64,000 bases of DNA from Bradyrhizobium sp. CCBAU 53351 (GCF_015291745.1 NZ_CP030059.1:2197501-2261500); one strand, 5' to 3'. Shown: positions 8,801 through 17,625, numbered from the stretch's first letter. The notes: a model not told the origin generated them from the letters alone. A program made the numbers and translations.

Positions 8801-9718
8801 ATGACCCAGTTCAACGAGACTGACCTCACCGAAGCCGTCGTCAGGAGCTTCGACAGCACGCCCAATCCCCGCGCGAAATTCCTGCTCCAGGAATTGGTGA
8901 AGTCGCTGCACGATTACGTGAGCAGGACCGGCCTGACCTTCGAGGAATGGGACTACGCTATCGATTTCCTGACCCGCACCGGGCAGAAATGCACCGACAC
9001 CCGCCAGGAGTTCATTCTCCTGTCCGACGTGCTCGGCGTCTCCATGCTGGTCGACGCGGTCAACCATCGCGACCGCGAGGGTGCCACCCAGACCACCGTG
9101 CTGGGCCCGTTCTATGTCGGCGAGCACAAGGTGACGGCGCACGGCACCGACATCTCGCCGAACAACCAGACCGGCGAGCGGATGTTCGTGCAGAGCCGCG
9201 TCACGGATTTGAAGGGCAAGCCGCTCGCGAACGTCCCCGTCGACGTCTGGCATGCCGATGACGACGGCTTCTACGATTCCCAGAAGGCCAATTATGACGA
9301 GGTCGGCGCCTCGGCGCGGGCGCGCTTCATCACCGACGATGACGGCCGCTTCTTCTTCCGCACCATCCTGCCATGCAGCTACCCGATCCCGACCGATGGC
9401 CCGGTCGGCGAGATGATCGTGCAGACGGGCCGCCATCCGATGCGCCCCGCGCATGTGCATTTCCTGGTGAATGCGAAAGGCTATGAGCCGCTGATCACCC
9501 ACGTCTTCATGGACGGCGACAAATATCTGGATTCCGACGTGGTGTTCGGCGTGAAGGACGATCTCGTCGCCAGGGTCGAGCCGCGCACCGACCCCACGAT
9601 GCCCGACGGCACCAAGGCGAGCGGGCGCTGGCATTTGATGTCTTACGAATTCCACCTCAAGCCCGGTGGCGGCATGGCGCCGAAGCCGCTGGGCGTGAAG
9701 GCCGGAGAGCCGGCGTGA
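8801..9718 (+). CDS. Intradiol ring-cleavage dioxygenase (catechol/hydroxyquinol 1,2-type)
   Basis: 305 aa, with the helical N-terminal domain of catechol 1,2-dioxygenases (about residues 20-100) and the beta-sandwich catalytic domain. The four Fe(III) ligands are visible: Tyr158 (GFYDSQ), Tyr194 (CSYPIP), His218 and His220 (HPMRPAHVHF). The family opens a catechol ring between the hydroxyls to a muconate. Sequence style resembles hydroxyquinol 1,2-dioxygenases, but substrate choice is inference. No maleylacetate reductase or other ring-degradation gene lies beside it. A lysR gene converges on its 3' end. Confidence 0.88.
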   Translation: MTQFNETDLTEAVVRSFDSTPNPRAKFLLQELVKSLHDYVSRTGLTFEEWDYAIDFLTRTGQKCTDTRQEFILLSDVLGVSMLVDAVNHRDREGATQTTVLGPFYVGEHKVTAHGTDISPNNQTGERMFVQSRVTDLKGKPLANVPVDVWHADDDGFYDSQKANYDEVGASARARFITDDDGRFFFRTILPCSYPIPTDGPVGEMIVQTGRHPMRPAHVHFLVNAKGYEPLITHVFMDGDKYLDSDVVFGVKDDLVARVEPRTDPTMPDGTKASGRWHLMSYEFHLKPGGGMAPKPLGVKAGEPA

Positions 9719-9728
9719 GGGCGCGGAT

Positions 9729-10622
9729 TCATCCCCCGATGTAGGCTGCCAACTCGTCGGGCGTTCCCTTCGGAAATGCTTCCTTGAGATGATCGAGGAA
9801 AGCGGAGACGCGAGCACTCAGCAATCGCCGCGAGGGATAGAGCGTCCACAGGGCGATATCGGATCCCTCAACATCGCCCCAGCGTAGCAGCGTGCCGCTG
9901 GCCAGGTCGTGGCTGACCAGTGACAGGGGCAGCCGCGCAGCGCCGACGCCGGCTCGAATAGCATCGCGAACCATCATCAGCGACGACAGTCGAAGAACGG
10001 GGTCGACAGCGAGACGCGAGGTACCGCTTGGTCGCTTGATGTTCCAGGCGGCAGCCTCGTTGTCCGCTCCGCGCACGACGACAGGAACGGCGAGATCGCC
10101 CTTCGGTCGCTTGAGATTGGGACTGGCCACGACCACCAGGCGGTCGTGCAAGAAGATGCGGCCGACCAGGCTTTCATCTGGATGGGGGTTGACCCTGATC
10201 GCGAGGTCAAAACCCTCCTCGATCATGTCGACGTAGCGATCATCCGTCGTGACCTCGAGCCTTACTTCGGGATGCTTGAGCGCGAAGCCGGCCGCGAGCC
10301 GGCCCATGGCGGTCTGCGAAAAGAGCAGGGGAGCGCTGATCCGCAATCTGCCTCTCGGCTTGTCGCCGCCCGCGGCGATCGCTGCCGCCGCCTCGTCGAG
10401 CTCGGTGAGGAGCGCGCCCGTCCGCTCGTACAGCGCGCGTCCCTCCTGGGTGAGTTTGAGCGTGCGGCCGCCGCGCTCGAAAAGGCGCAAATCGAGGCTG
10501 CTCTCGAGTTCGGACACGCGCCGGGACAAGGTCGCTTTCGGACGTCCCGCGGCGCGCGCGGCCTTTCCGAACCCTCCGTGTCGGGCGACGAGATTGAAGT
10601 CGGCGAGCGCAAGCAAATCCAT
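9729..10622 (-). CDS. LysR-type transcriptional regulator
   Basis: 297 aa from the ATG at 10622, chosen because GGTGG lies six bases upstream; a GTG at 10631 adds three residues. The helix-turn-helix is at about residues 15-60 (GGFGKAARAAGRPKATLSRR, then LFERGGRTLKLTQEG). The effector domain begins around GRLRISAPLLFSQTAMGRL. It diverges from the NmrA-like gene with only about 100 bp between them, the usual LysR arrangement for a regulator and its target. The inducer is unknown. Confidence 0.9.
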   Translation of the reverse strand: MDLLALADFNLVARHGGFGKAARAAGRPKATLSRRVSELESSLDLRLFERGGRTLKLTQEGRALYERTGALLTELDEAAAAIAAGGDKPRGRLRISAPLLFSQTAMGRLAAGFALKHPEVRLEVTTDDRYVDMIEEGFDLAIRVNPHPDESLVGRIFLHDRLVVVASPNLKRPKGDLAVPVVVRGADNEAAAWNIKRPSGTSRLAVDPVLRLSSLMMVRDAIRAGVGAARLPLSLVSHDLASGTLLRWGDVEGSDIALWTLYPSRRLLSARVSAFLDHLKEAFPKGTPDELAAYIGG

Positions 10623-10653
10623 CTGTTCCACCAGTGAGACGGCCTGTCCAGAT

Positions 10654-10664
10654 ATAGCGTCTAT
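10654..10664. promoter_or_regulatory. Possible LysR operator between divergent genes
   Basis: ATAG-CGT-CTAT is a perfect 11-bp dyad with a T-N-A core, lying between the divergent lysR and NmrA-like genes. LysR sites commonly have this form, but it is short and could be chance. Confidence 0.25.
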
Positions 10665-10721
10665 CGGCTCACATGTGGATCACTAATTTCCGGGTGTCTC
10701 AACCAAACCGGAGTGATCCCC

Positions 10722-11591
10722 ATGACCATCCTCGTTACAGGCGCCACCGGCACGATCGGCCGTCACGTCGTCGAGCAACTCGTCAAGCGTGGCGCCGATG
10801 TGCGCGCGCTGGTCCGAAATCCCGCGAAGGCCAACTTCCCGGCAGGCGTCGTTGCGGTGCAGGGCGACTTGCTGGACGTCGATTCCCTGCGCGCGGCGTT
10901 CTCCGGCGTTTCGACGCTGTTTCTGCTCAACGCCGTCGTGCCGGACGAATTCACCCAGGCGCTGACTGCCCTCAATCTCGCGCGTGAAGCCGGCATCGAG
11001 CGGTTTGTCTACCTGTCGGTCATTCACAGCGACCGCTACGTGAACGTGCCGCACTTCGCCGGCAAGTTCGGCGTCGAGCGCATGATCGAGCAGATGGGCT
11101 TCAATGCGACCATCCTGCGCCCCGCCTATTTCATGAACAACGAGCTCATGATCAAGGACGCCGTGACCGGATATGGCGTCTACCCCATGCCGATCGGCAG
11201 CAAGGGGCTTGCGATGATCGACGCGCGCGATATCGGTGAGATCGCGGCGATCGAATTGATCCGCCGCGAGACGTCCGCCGCGACGCTTCCGATCGAGCGC
11301 ATCAATCTCGTTGGCCCCGATACGATCACCGGCGCCAAGGCGGCCGCGATCTGGTCGGAGGTGCTCGGACGCTCGATCGCCTATGGTGGCGACGACGCCG
11401 CGGCATTCGAAAAGAATCTCAGGCAGTTCATGCCCGGCTGGATGGCGTTCGACATGCGGGTGATGAGCGAGCGCTTCGTCACGGAGGGGATGATCCCCGA
11501 AGCCGGTGACGTCAAGCGTCTGACCGACATCCTGGGACGTCCCTTGCGCTCCTATCGCGACTTCGTCGCCGAGATCATGGCCTCGGCCTGA
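10722..11591 (+). CDS. NmrA-like NAD(P)-binding oxidoreductase
   Basis: 289 aa from ATG at 10722 with GGAG upstream. The Rossmann motif TILVTGATGTIGRHVVEQL is at the very N-terminus, followed by RALVRNPAKANFPAG and the dinucleotide-fold pattern FVYLSVIHSDRYVNVPHF. This matches atypical short-chain reductases of the NmrA/YtfG group, which act on quinones or serve as redox sensors. There is no YxxxK in the classical place. Divergent pairing with a lysR suggests regulated expression, perhaps in response to an electrophile. Confidence 0.85.
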   Translation: MTILVTGATGTIGRHVVEQLVKRGADVRALVRNPAKANFPAGVVAVQGDLLDVDSLRAAFSGVSTLFLLNAVVPDEFTQALTALNLAREAGIERFVYLSVIHSDRYVNVPHFAGKFGVERMIEQMGFNATILRPAYFMNNELMIKDAVTGYGVYPMPIGSKGLAMIDARDIGEIAAIELIRRETSAATLPIERINLVGPDTITGAKAAAIWSEVLGRSIAYGGDDAAAFEKNLRQFMPGWMAFDMRVMSERFVTEGMIPEAGDVKRLTDILGRPLRSYRDFVAEIMASA

Positions 11592-11669
11592 GGGCTTGCT
11601 CGAGCAGGTGCGCGCTGGCGCCTGGCTGCATCGCTCGCCACTGATCATGTGGTGAGCGGGTAGCCCGGA

Positions 11670-13412
11670 TCAGCGCGCGTGCAAGAGCGCCAGCAGCACG
11701 ACCACCGCGCAGGCAAGCGCGGCCGAGGTCAGTTTCCAGAACATCAGCGGGCTGCGCTCGAGCAGCGGCGTGATCCGCGTGTCGAGATAGGCCGGGTTGG
11801 GGGTGCGCAGCTCGAAGACGAACTCGGACAGATCCTCGTGCCGCTTGTAGGGATCGGGATGCAGCGCGCGGCGGAGCGCGCCGTCGACCCAGGCCGGCAC
11901 GTTGCGGTCGTCGTCGGCCGGACGGTATTTGAGCTTTCGCACGTCCGCCTTGCGGCGGATCCTGGCGACGTGGGTGCCATAAGGCAGCTTTCCCGTGAGC
12001 ATCTGGTAGCAGATCACGGCCAGCGAGAACATGTCGGAGCGCGGTGAGCCGCCTTGCCCGAGAAAATATTCCGGCGCAGTGTACTGCACCGTGCCCAGGA
12101 TTTCATCGGATTCGTCCGGCGGCGCGGCCTCGGCGACGCCGGCGACCCTGACCGATCCGAAGTCGATGATCTTCGCGGTGCCGGTCTTGTCGATCAGGAT
12201 GTTGTCGGGCCTGAGGTCCTGGTGCAGCATCTCCATGCGATGGAAGGCGCGCAAGCCCGCGGCAATCTGCTCAATGATGCCGCGCACGGTTTCGAGATCG
12301 GGGCGCGGATTGTCGGTCATCCACTGCTTCAGCGTCTGCCCCTCGACGAACTCGGTCGCGACGTAGAGATGGCTGCGCCGCCGCGACTGCGACAGCGGCT
12401 TGAGCACATGCGGGCTGTCGATCCGGCGGGCGATCCATTCCTCCATCAGGAATCGCTTGAGATAGGCGGCGTTGTCGCGCAGCTCGACCGACGGCAGCTT
12501 GAGCGCCACCGGCTGCTCGGTCTCGGTGTCGACGGCAAGGTAGATATGGCTGCGGCTGCTGCCGTGGATCTCGCGGACGATCCGGTAGCCGTCGAACAGT
12601 GCACGCGGCTCCGGCAGCGCGGGAAGCGGCAGTTGCGAGGTCTGATTGAAGATGCCGGCCGGCTCGCGCTGCGGCACCGCATCGATGCGAATGATCTGGA
12701 CGGTGATGTTGTCGTCGCTGCCGCGCCGGTAGGCTTCCTCGACGATCGCCTTGGCCGCTCCGTCGAGCTCGGCGGCGTGCTCGTTCAGCGCGCTCGTGAC
12801 GAAACGCGCGTCGACGAATTCGTAGGCGCCGTCGGTCGCCAGCAGGAACGTGTCGCCGGCCTCGACCTCGAAAGCCTGATAGTCGATCTCGAGCTGCGGA
12901 TTGATGCCGAGCGCGCGGCCGAGATAGGTCTGCTCGGACGAGACGATGATGCGGTGGTCGTCGGTCAGCTGTTCCAGCGCCTTGCCGGCGACGCGGTAGA
13001 TGCGGCAGTCGCCGACATGGAAGATGTGCGCGGTGGTCGCCTTGATGACCATGGCGCTGAGGGTGCAGACATAGCCCTTGTCGCGGTCATAGGCGTATTG
13101 GCTCTTGCGCGTTTGCGCATGCAGCCAGGAATTGGTGGCGTCGAGCACGCGGCGCGCGGACGTCTTCACCGTCCAGGATTCCGACGTGCAGTAATAGTCC
13201 ATCAGGAAGCTCTTGACCGCCGACTCGCTGGCGATCTGGCTCACGCTGCTGCTCGAGATGCCGTCGGCGAGGACCGCGGCGATCCCTTTCAGGCCGAGTA
13301 GCGGCTCCTCGGGAATCAGGACGCCGTGGAAATCCTGGTTGACGGGCTTGCGACCCTTGTCGGAGTGCTGGCCGACCGAAATCAGGAGTCCGCGGGTCAT
13401 CGTCGTCACCAT
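11670..13412 (-). CDS. Bifunctional PP2C phosphatase-Ser/Thr kinase fusion with C-terminal membrane anchor
   Basis: 580 aa. Residues about 10-245 form a PP2C phosphatase: NQDF, ADGISSSSVSQIASE, HVGDCRIYR, ATDGAYEF and SDDNITVQ supply the metal-binding Asp residues. Residues about 270-520 form a protein kinase: VALKLPS (catalytic Lys), HQDLRPDNILID (HRD variant with Gln), IDFGSVRV (DFG) and YTAPEYF (APE). The glycine-rich loop is degenerate (IHGSSRSHIYLA). A single C-terminal helix (LACAVVVLLALLHA) should anchor it in the inner membrane. It lies 54 bp behind nirC on the same strand, so probably shares its transcript. Such fusions recur beside nitrate/nitrite genes in proteobacteria; the targets are unknown. 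Confidence 0.88.
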   Translation of the reverse strand: MVTTMTRGLLISVGQHSDKGRKPVNQDFHGVLIPEEPLLGLKGIAAVLADGISSSSVSQIASESAVKSFLMDYYCTSESWTVKTSARRVLDATNSWLHAQTRKSQYAYDRDKGYVCTLSAMVIKATTAHIFHVGDCRIYRVAGKALEQLTDDHRIIVSSEQTYLGRALGINPQLEIDYQAFEVEAGDTFLLATDGAYEFVDARFVTSALNEHAAELDGAAKAIVEEAYRRGSDDNITVQIIRIDAVPQREPAGIFNQTSQLPLPALPEPRALFDGYRIVREIHGSSRSHIYLAVDTETEQPVALKLPSVELRDNAAYLKRFLMEEWIARRIDSPHVLKPLSQSRRRSHLYVATEFVEGQTLKQWMTDNPRPDLETVRGIIEQIAAGLRAFHRMEMLHQDLRPDNILIDKTGTAKIIDFGSVRVAGVAEAAPPDESDEILGTVQYTAPEYFLGQGGSPRSDMFSLAVICYQMLTGKLPYGTHVARIRRKADVRKLKYRPADDDRNVPAWVDGALRRALHPDPYKRHEDLSEFVFELRTPNPAYLDTRITPLLERSPLMFWKLTSAALACAVVVLLALLHAR

Positions 13413-13415
13413 GAG

Positions 13416-13450
13416 AGGGGAGCCTCACCCTGCTCGGGCAAGGCTCCCCT
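13416..13450 (-). repeat. Intercistronic stem-loop between nirC and the phosphatase/kinase gene
   Basis: AGGGGAGCCT (13416-13425) and AGGCTCCCCT (13441-13450) form a perfect 10-bp stem with a 15-nt loop. The arm nearer the kinase gene ends three bases before its ATG (13412), so in RNA it could limit translation initiation or attenuate read-through from nirC. Confidence 0.6.
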
Positions 13451-13466
13451 GTCGAGACGTATTCGA

Positions 13467-14306
13467 TCAGGCCGCGACGCGGGGCTTCGCAGCCTTGTCG
13501 ACCTGGCGCTTCGGCTTGGTCATGACATGCGTGGCGTAGAGGGTCATGCCGGTGAAGGCGAGGCCGCCGACGAGGTTGCCGAGCACGGTCGGGATCTCGT
13601 TCCAGATCAGATAGTCCATGATCGAGAACTTCGCATGGAGCATCAGGCCCGACGGGAACAGGAACATGTTCACGACGGAATGCTCGAACACCATGTAGAA
13701 GAACACCAGGATCGGCATCCACATCGCGATGACCTTGCCGGGGACCGAGGTTGAGATCATGGCGCCGACGACGCCGGTGGAGACCATCCAGTTGCAGAGC
13801 ATGCCGCGCATGAACAGCGTCGCCATGCCGGCCGCACCATGCGCGGCGTAGCCGAGCGTTCGGCCCTCGCCGATGTTGCCGATCGCCGCGCCGACCTTGT
13901 CGGGCGCCTGCGTGAAGCCGAACGTCGTGACGAAGGCCATCATGAAGGCCACGGTAAAGGCGCCGGCAAAGTTGCCGACGAAGACGAGACTCCAGTTGCG
14001 CAGCACCCCGCCGAGCGTGACGCCCGGGCGCTTGTCAATCAGCGCCAGCGGGGCGAGCACGAAGACGCCAGTCAGCAGGTCGAAGCCAAGGAGATAGAGC
14101 ATGGAAAAGCCGACCGGGAACAGCAGCGCGCCGATGATCGGCTGGCCCGTGTTGACGTTGATGGTGACGGCGAACCAGGCCGCCAGGGCCAGGATGGCGC
14201 CGGCCATATAGGCGCGGATGATGGTATCCCGGGTGGACATGAAGATCTTGGACTCGCCCGCATCCACCATCTTGGTGACGAATTCCGAAGGCGCGAGATA
14301 CGACAT
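13467..14306 (-). CDS. nirC: Formate/nitrite transporter family protein (NirC-like)
   Basis: 279 aa with six membrane helices. The start at 14306 is supported by AAAGGA upstream; longer in-frame starts exist. Conserved family patterns are seen in GALLFPVGFSMLYLLGFDL, LRNWSLVFVGNFAGA and FFYMVFEHSVVNMFLFP, and the FEHSVVN segment carries the central His of the pore. FNT pentamers conduct formate or nitrite; location beside nitrate uptake and reduction genes argues for nitrite. Promoter evidence: a consensus sigma-54 element at 14562-14580 and an ANTAR-type hairpin at 14533-14548 lie upstream on the same strand, giving a leader of about 245 nt. Confidence 0.9.
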   Translation of the reverse strand: MSYLAPSEFVTKMVDAGESKIFMSTRDTIIRAYMAGAILALAAWFAVTINVNTGQPIIGALLFPVGFSMLYLLGFDLLTGVFVLAPLALIDKRPGVTLGGVLRNWSLVFVGNFAGAFTVAFMMAFVTTFGFTQAPDKVGAAIGNIGEGRTLGYAAHGAAGMATLFMRGMLCNWMVSTGVVGAMISTSVPGKVIAMWMPILVFFYMVFEHSVVNMFLFPSGLMLHAKFSIMDYLIWNEIPTVLGNLVGGLAFTGMTLYATHVMTKPKRQVDKAAKPRVAA

Positions 14307-14532
14307 CAATGGTTCCTTTGCTTCGTATGAATGAAGGTACGTTCGTTCGGGCGGCGCCGGTCTCGCGGCGTTCCTTGGCGCGCTGATCGGCGAGCCGAGA
14401 TCCAGCGGACCCAAGGGCAGGGAGAATCTCGCGCGGAATCGCATCACGACGACTGCGCCGGGGGTCCAGCGAAGCACGCTCAAGCTTTCCCCGCGTTTCA
14501 GCCCCTGGAGGCCTCAACATTTCGGCGAACCG

Positions 14533-14548
14533 CAGTCGTCGTTGACTG
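14533..14548 (-). promoter_or_regulatory. Candidate ANTAR (NasT-type) hairpin at the nirC transcript 5' end
   Basis: On the minus strand CAGTC-AACGAC-GACTG gives a perfect 5-bp stem closing a six-base loop with A at loop position 1 and G at position 4, the known recognition rule for ANTAR antiterminators. The loop is identical to that in the narK leader. It starts about five bases after the transcription start predicted from the -24 box. A second hairpin, usual in such leaders, was not identified with confidence. Confidence 0.6.
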
Positions 14549-14561
14549 AGCGATCTGTGAG

Positions 14562-14580
14562 AAAGCAATCTGCGTGCCAA
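14562..14580 (-). promoter_or_regulatory. Sigma-54 promoter of nirC
   Basis: The minus strand reads TTGGCACGCAGATTGCTTT, matching the -24/-12 consensus: GG (14578-14577), ten bases, then GC (14566-14565). It is the best sigma-54 match I found in the window. Predicted start is near 14553. Confidence 0.8.
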
Positions 14581-14694
14581 GCCTTGCGGGTGGTCTTTGA
14601 GCTGTCCTGATGCCGATTTCGACCAAGGATGGGATGCTGTTGAGATCAGAGCAGTGCGGTGATCCCTGCCCTCGAAGTGAGGTCTGCCCATTTT

Positions 14695-14709
14695 TTGTGC
14701 GTCGCACAA
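14695..14709. promoter_or_regulatory. Palindromic upstream activator site shared by nirC and nrtA
   Basis: TTGTGCG-T-CGCACAA is a perfect dyad centred at 14702. It lies 125 bp upstream of the nirC -24 box and 113 bp upstream of the nrtA -24 box, a normal distance for a sigma-54 enhancer. The same core recurs before narK. NtrC is the positional candidate, but the half-site order (GTGC then GCAC) differs from the enteric NtrC site. Confidence 0.6.
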
Positions 14710-14812
14710 GGACTGGGCGGCCCGCTGGATTTGCGGGCGCAATCGAGCCCCGCGTTACAAGCGACTTTAAGATAACTATCTGATCCTGTTGGTTATTCCG
14801 GAATGGCTCGGT

Positions 14813-14829
14813 CTGGCACGCTTCTTGTT
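14813..14829 (+). promoter_or_regulatory. Sigma-54 type promoter of nrtA
   Basis: CTGGCACGCTTCTTGTT has GG at 14815-14816, ten bases, then GT at 14827-14828. Only the -12 C is replaced by T. The predicted start is near 14840, one base before the hairpin at 14841. Confidence 0.65.
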
Positions 14830-14840
14830 TGATAGTGGTC

Positions 14841-14858
14841 GACGCCATCGACGCCGTC
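14841..14858 (+). promoter_or_regulatory. Candidate ANTAR hairpin at the nrtA transcript 5' end
   Basis: GACGCC-ATCGAC-GCCGTC folds into a stem with one C/C mismatch and a closing C-G pair around a hexaloop with A1 and G4. The block is also conserved in the narK leader at the same distance from the -24 box. Confidence 0.55.
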
Positions 14859-14894
14859 CCTCGAAGATCTCCATCCGAATCGTGACCTTCGCCA

Positions 14895-14911
14895 TCCGGG
14901 GCCTTCCCGGA
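14895..14911 (+). terminator. Stem-loop in the nrtA leader, possible regulated terminator
   Basis: TCCGGG (14895-14900) and CCCGGA (14906-14911) flank GCCTT. It lies between the ANTAR-type hairpin and the nrtA start, where an antitermination system would have its terminator. There is no T-run, so this is tentative. Confidence 0.35.
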
Positions 14912-14985
14912 GACGTGCACCTGTGCGCGTGGGGGTGGCTGGCGTGCGCGGATGGTCCTTCGTTCACAAAGGAGCATCACATTCA

Positions 14986-16449
14986 ATGACGAAGCCAACT
15001 GATAAGTCCTTGCGCGGCCGCCATAAGAGCAATCTGCTCGGCGGAGCTGGCGCGAACCCGCTCACCGGTCTCGACCGCCGTACCTTCCTTGCCGGGGGAG
15101 CTGCCGCCGCGGCTTATGCAGTCTCCGCCGGTCGCGTGCGCGCAGCCGCGCTCAAGCCGGAGAAGGAGGAGCTGAAGTTCGGCTTCATCAAGCTCACCGA
15201 TATGGCTCCGCTGGCGGTCGCCAAGGAGAACGGTTATTTCGAAGACGAAGGCCTGTTCGTCACGCTGGAGGCCCAGGCCAACTGGAAAGTTCTGCTCGAC
15301 CGCGTCATCAGCGGCGAGCTCGATGGTGCGCACATGCTGGCGGGCCAGCCATTGGCCGCGACGATCGGGTTCGGCACCAAGGCGCACATCATCACACCGT
15401 TCTCGATGGATCTGAACGGCAACGCCATTACGGTGTCGAACGAGATTTTCGCGTTGATGAAGCCGGGCATCCCGAAGGATGCGAGCGGCAAGCTGGTGCA
15501 CCCGATCAAGGCCGAGACGTTGCGCCCTGCCATCGAGAAGCTGAAGGCTGACGGCAAGGCCTTCAAGATGGGCATGGTGTTCCCGGTGTCGACTCACAAT
15601 TACGAGCTGCGCTACTGGCTCGCTTCGGGCGGCATCAATCCCGGCTATTATTCGGCCGAGGACGTGAGCGGAACGGTTGCGGCCGAAGCGCTGCTGTCGG
15701 TGACGCCGCCGCCGCAAATGCCGGCAACTCTGGAGGCCGGCACCATCAACGGCTATTGCGTCGGCGAGCCCTGGAATCAGGCCGCCGTCTTCAAGGGCAT
15801 CGGCGTGCCCGTGATCACCGATTACGAAATCTGGAAGAACAACCCGGAGAAGGTGTTCGGCATCACCGCCGCATTCGCCGAGAAGAATCCCAACACGGTG
15901 CTCGCGCTCACCAAGGCGTTGATCCGCGCGGCGATGTGGCTGGACGAGAACGCCAATGCCAACCGCACCAAGGCGGTCGAGCTGCTCTCGAAGCCGGAAT
16001 ATGTCGGTGCAGACAAGGCAGTCATCGCCAATTCGATGACCGGCACCTTCGAGTACGAAAAGGGCGACAAGCGGCCGATCCCGGACTTCAACGTCTTCTT
16101 CCGTTACTTCGCCACCTATCCCTATCTGTCCGATGCGGTCTGGTACCTGACCCAGATGCGCCGTTGGGGACAGATCGGCGAAGCCAAGAGTGACGCGTGG
16201 TATCACGACACGGCCAAGAGCGTGTACCGGTCGGATCTCTATCTGGCTGCAGCCAAGCTTCTGGTCGCCGATGGCAAGGCCAGGAAGGAAGACTTTCCCT
16301 GGGACAGCGACGGCTATCGGGCGCCGACATCCGAATTCATCGACGGTCTGAGCTACGACGGCCGCAAGCCCAATGCCTACATCGACAGCCTGAAGATCGG
16401 CCTGAAGGGCAAGCAGAAGATCGACGGTGCCAAGGTCATCGACGGCTGA
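14986..16449 (+). CDS. nrtA: Nitrate ABC transporter substrate-binding protein
   Basis: 487 aa. ATG at 14986 follows AAAGGAG. A long N-terminus carries a twin-arginine export signal ([20 protein letters not shown]), so folded export by Tat is likely. The mature part matches the NrtA/CmpA family: [57 protein letters not shown] and RRWGQI. It binds nitrate, possibly nitrite, in the periplasm and feeds the permease at 16528. It is first in the nrtA-nrtB-ATPase operon and is preceded by a sigma-54 type promoter and a structured leader of about 145 nt. Confidence 0.93.
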   Translation: MTKPTDKSLRGRHKSNLLGGAGANPLTGLDRRTFLAGGAAAAAYAVSAGRVRAAALKPEKEELKFGFIKLTDMAPLAVAKENGYFEDEGLFVTLEAQANWKVLLDRVISGELDGAHMLAGQPLAATIGFGTKAHIITPFSMDLNGNAITVSNEIFALMKPGIPKDASGKLVHPIKAETLRPAIEKLKADGKAFKMGMVFPVSTHNYELRYWLASGGINPGYYSAEDVSGTVAAEALLSVTPPPQMPATLEAGTINGYCVGEPWNQAAVFKGIGVPVITDYEIWKNNPEKVFGITAAFAEKNPNTVLALTKALIRAAMWLDENANANRTKAVELLSKPEYVGADKAVIANSMTGTFEYEKGDKRPIPDFNVFFRYFATYPYLSDAVWYLTQMRRWGQIGEAKSDAWYHDTAKSVYRSDLYLAAAKLLVADGKARKEDFPWDSDGYRAPTSEFIDGLSYDGRKPNAYIDSLKIGLKGKQKIDGAKVIDG

Positions 16450-16457
16450 GAAATCGC

Positions 16458-16485
16458 AGCCGGGCCGCTGCAGCGCGGCCCGGCT
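16458..16485 (+). repeat. Intercistronic stem-loop nrtA-nrtB
   Basis: AGCCGGGCCGC (16458-16468) pairs perfectly with GCGGCCCGGCT (16475-16485) across a 6-nt loop, nine bases after the nrtA stop. No T-run. It may protect the nrtA message and lower permease expression. Confidence 0.65.
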
Positions 16486-16527
16486 CCCTGCTCGCAATCC
16501 GGCGGTGGACGCCAAGGGAATACGCAA

Positions 16528-17616
16528 ATGGCATTGGTTAGCGAATACGTCGACGTCAGCGCGGAAGAGGCCAAGCGCGCGCGGCGGGAGCGGATGCTCG
16601 CGCGCATCAACGGCGCCGCCGTCTATCTGAACATCCTGGGCCTCGGCTGGCTTGCGCCGCTTGCGCGCATCGCCGCGGGCGATATGGTCAAGCCCCAGTT
16701 GAAGGAACTGCGGCAGGGATTGGTGGTGCCGCTCCTCGGCATCGGCGCCTTTCTCCTCGCATGGGCCGTGGCCGCGCCTCAGGTCAAGACCTCGCTCGGC
16801 GCCATTCCCGGGCCGGCTGAGGTCTGGGTCCAGACCAAGAACCTCTACGCCGATCACCGTGCCGAGCGCGCCAAACAGACGGCGTTCTATGAGCGTCAGG
16901 ACGCGCGGAACGCCAAGGTGATCGCCGACGGCCATCCCGAGGAGGTCCGGCATCGCAACTACGCCGGCAAGCCGACCTATTTCGACCAGATCATGACCAG
17001 CCTCATGACGGTTGCGCTCGGCTTCGTGGTGGCGACGATCGTCGCCGTTCCACTCGGCATCCTTTGCGGCCTGTCCAAGACCATGAACGGCGCGCTCAAC
17101 CCGTTGATCCAGATCTTCAAGCCGGTGTCGCCGCTCGCTTGGCTGCCGATCGTGACGATGGTCGTCTCGGCGCTTTACGTAAATCCATCGGAATTCCTGC
17201 CGAAGTCGCTGGTCATCTCCGCGATCACCGTGACGCTCTGCTCGCTGTGGCCGACGCTGATCAACACCTCGCTTGGCGTTGCTTCCATCGACAAGGACCT
17301 GCTCAATGTCGGACGGGTTCTCCAGTTGCCGACCCGGCGCACCATCACCAAGCTGGTGCTGCCGAGCTCGCTCCCGCTGATCTTCACCGGTCTGCGACTC
17401 TCGCTCGGCGTCGGCTGGATGGTGCTGATCGCGGCCGAGATGCTGGCGCAGAATCCCGGGCTCGGAAAGTTCGTCTGGGACGAATTCCAGAACGGCTCCT
17501 CGCAGTCGCTCGCGCGGATCATCGTCGCCGTGCTGACGATCGGCATCATCGGTTTCCTGCTCGATCGGGTGATGTACGCGTTGCAGTCCGCCTTCACCTT
17601 CTCCGGCCAGCGCTGA
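16528..17616 (+). CDS. nrtB: Nitrate ABC transporter permease
   Basis: 362 aa, with a start context of AAGGGAA before the ATG. About six membrane helices follow a long cytoplasmic N-terminus (about 60 residues). The permease interface loop reads LLNVGRVLQLPTRRTITKLVLP with the EAA-like region. An unusually long periplasmic insert (about residues 95-150, with VWVQTKNLYADHRAERAKQ) is typical of NrtB proteins. It forms the channel for the NrtA/ATPase system. The downstream ATPase gene starts ten bases after the stop. Confidence 0.92.
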   Translation: MALVSEYVDVSAEEAKRARRERMLARINGAAVYLNILGLGWLAPLARIAAGDMVKPQLKELRQGLVVPLLGIGAFLLAWAVAAPQVKTSLGAIPGPAEVWVQTKNLYADHRAERAKQTAFYERQDARNAKVIADGHPEEVRHRNYAGKPTYFDQIMTSLMTVALGFVVATIVAVPLGILCGLSKTMNGALNPLIQIFKPVSPLAWLPIVTMVVSALYVNPSEFLPKSLVISAITVTLCSLWPTLINTSLGVASIDKDLLNVGRVLQLPTRRTITKLVLPSSLPLIFTGLRLSLGVGWMVLIAAEMLAQNPGLGKFVWDEFQNGSSQSLARIIVAVLTIGIIGFLLDRVMYALQSAFTFSGQR

Positions 17617-17625
17617 GGACGGCCC

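Noticed and set aside
14695..14709. Naming the palindrome an NtrC site
   Set aside because: Half-site order GTGC...GCAC does not match the enteric NtrC consensus GCAC...GTGC; left as an unassigned activator site.
14859..14900. A second ANTAR hairpin (P2) in the nrtA leader
   Set aside because: No stem with a six-base loop having A1 and G4 could be found there; the same was true of the narK and nirC leaders.
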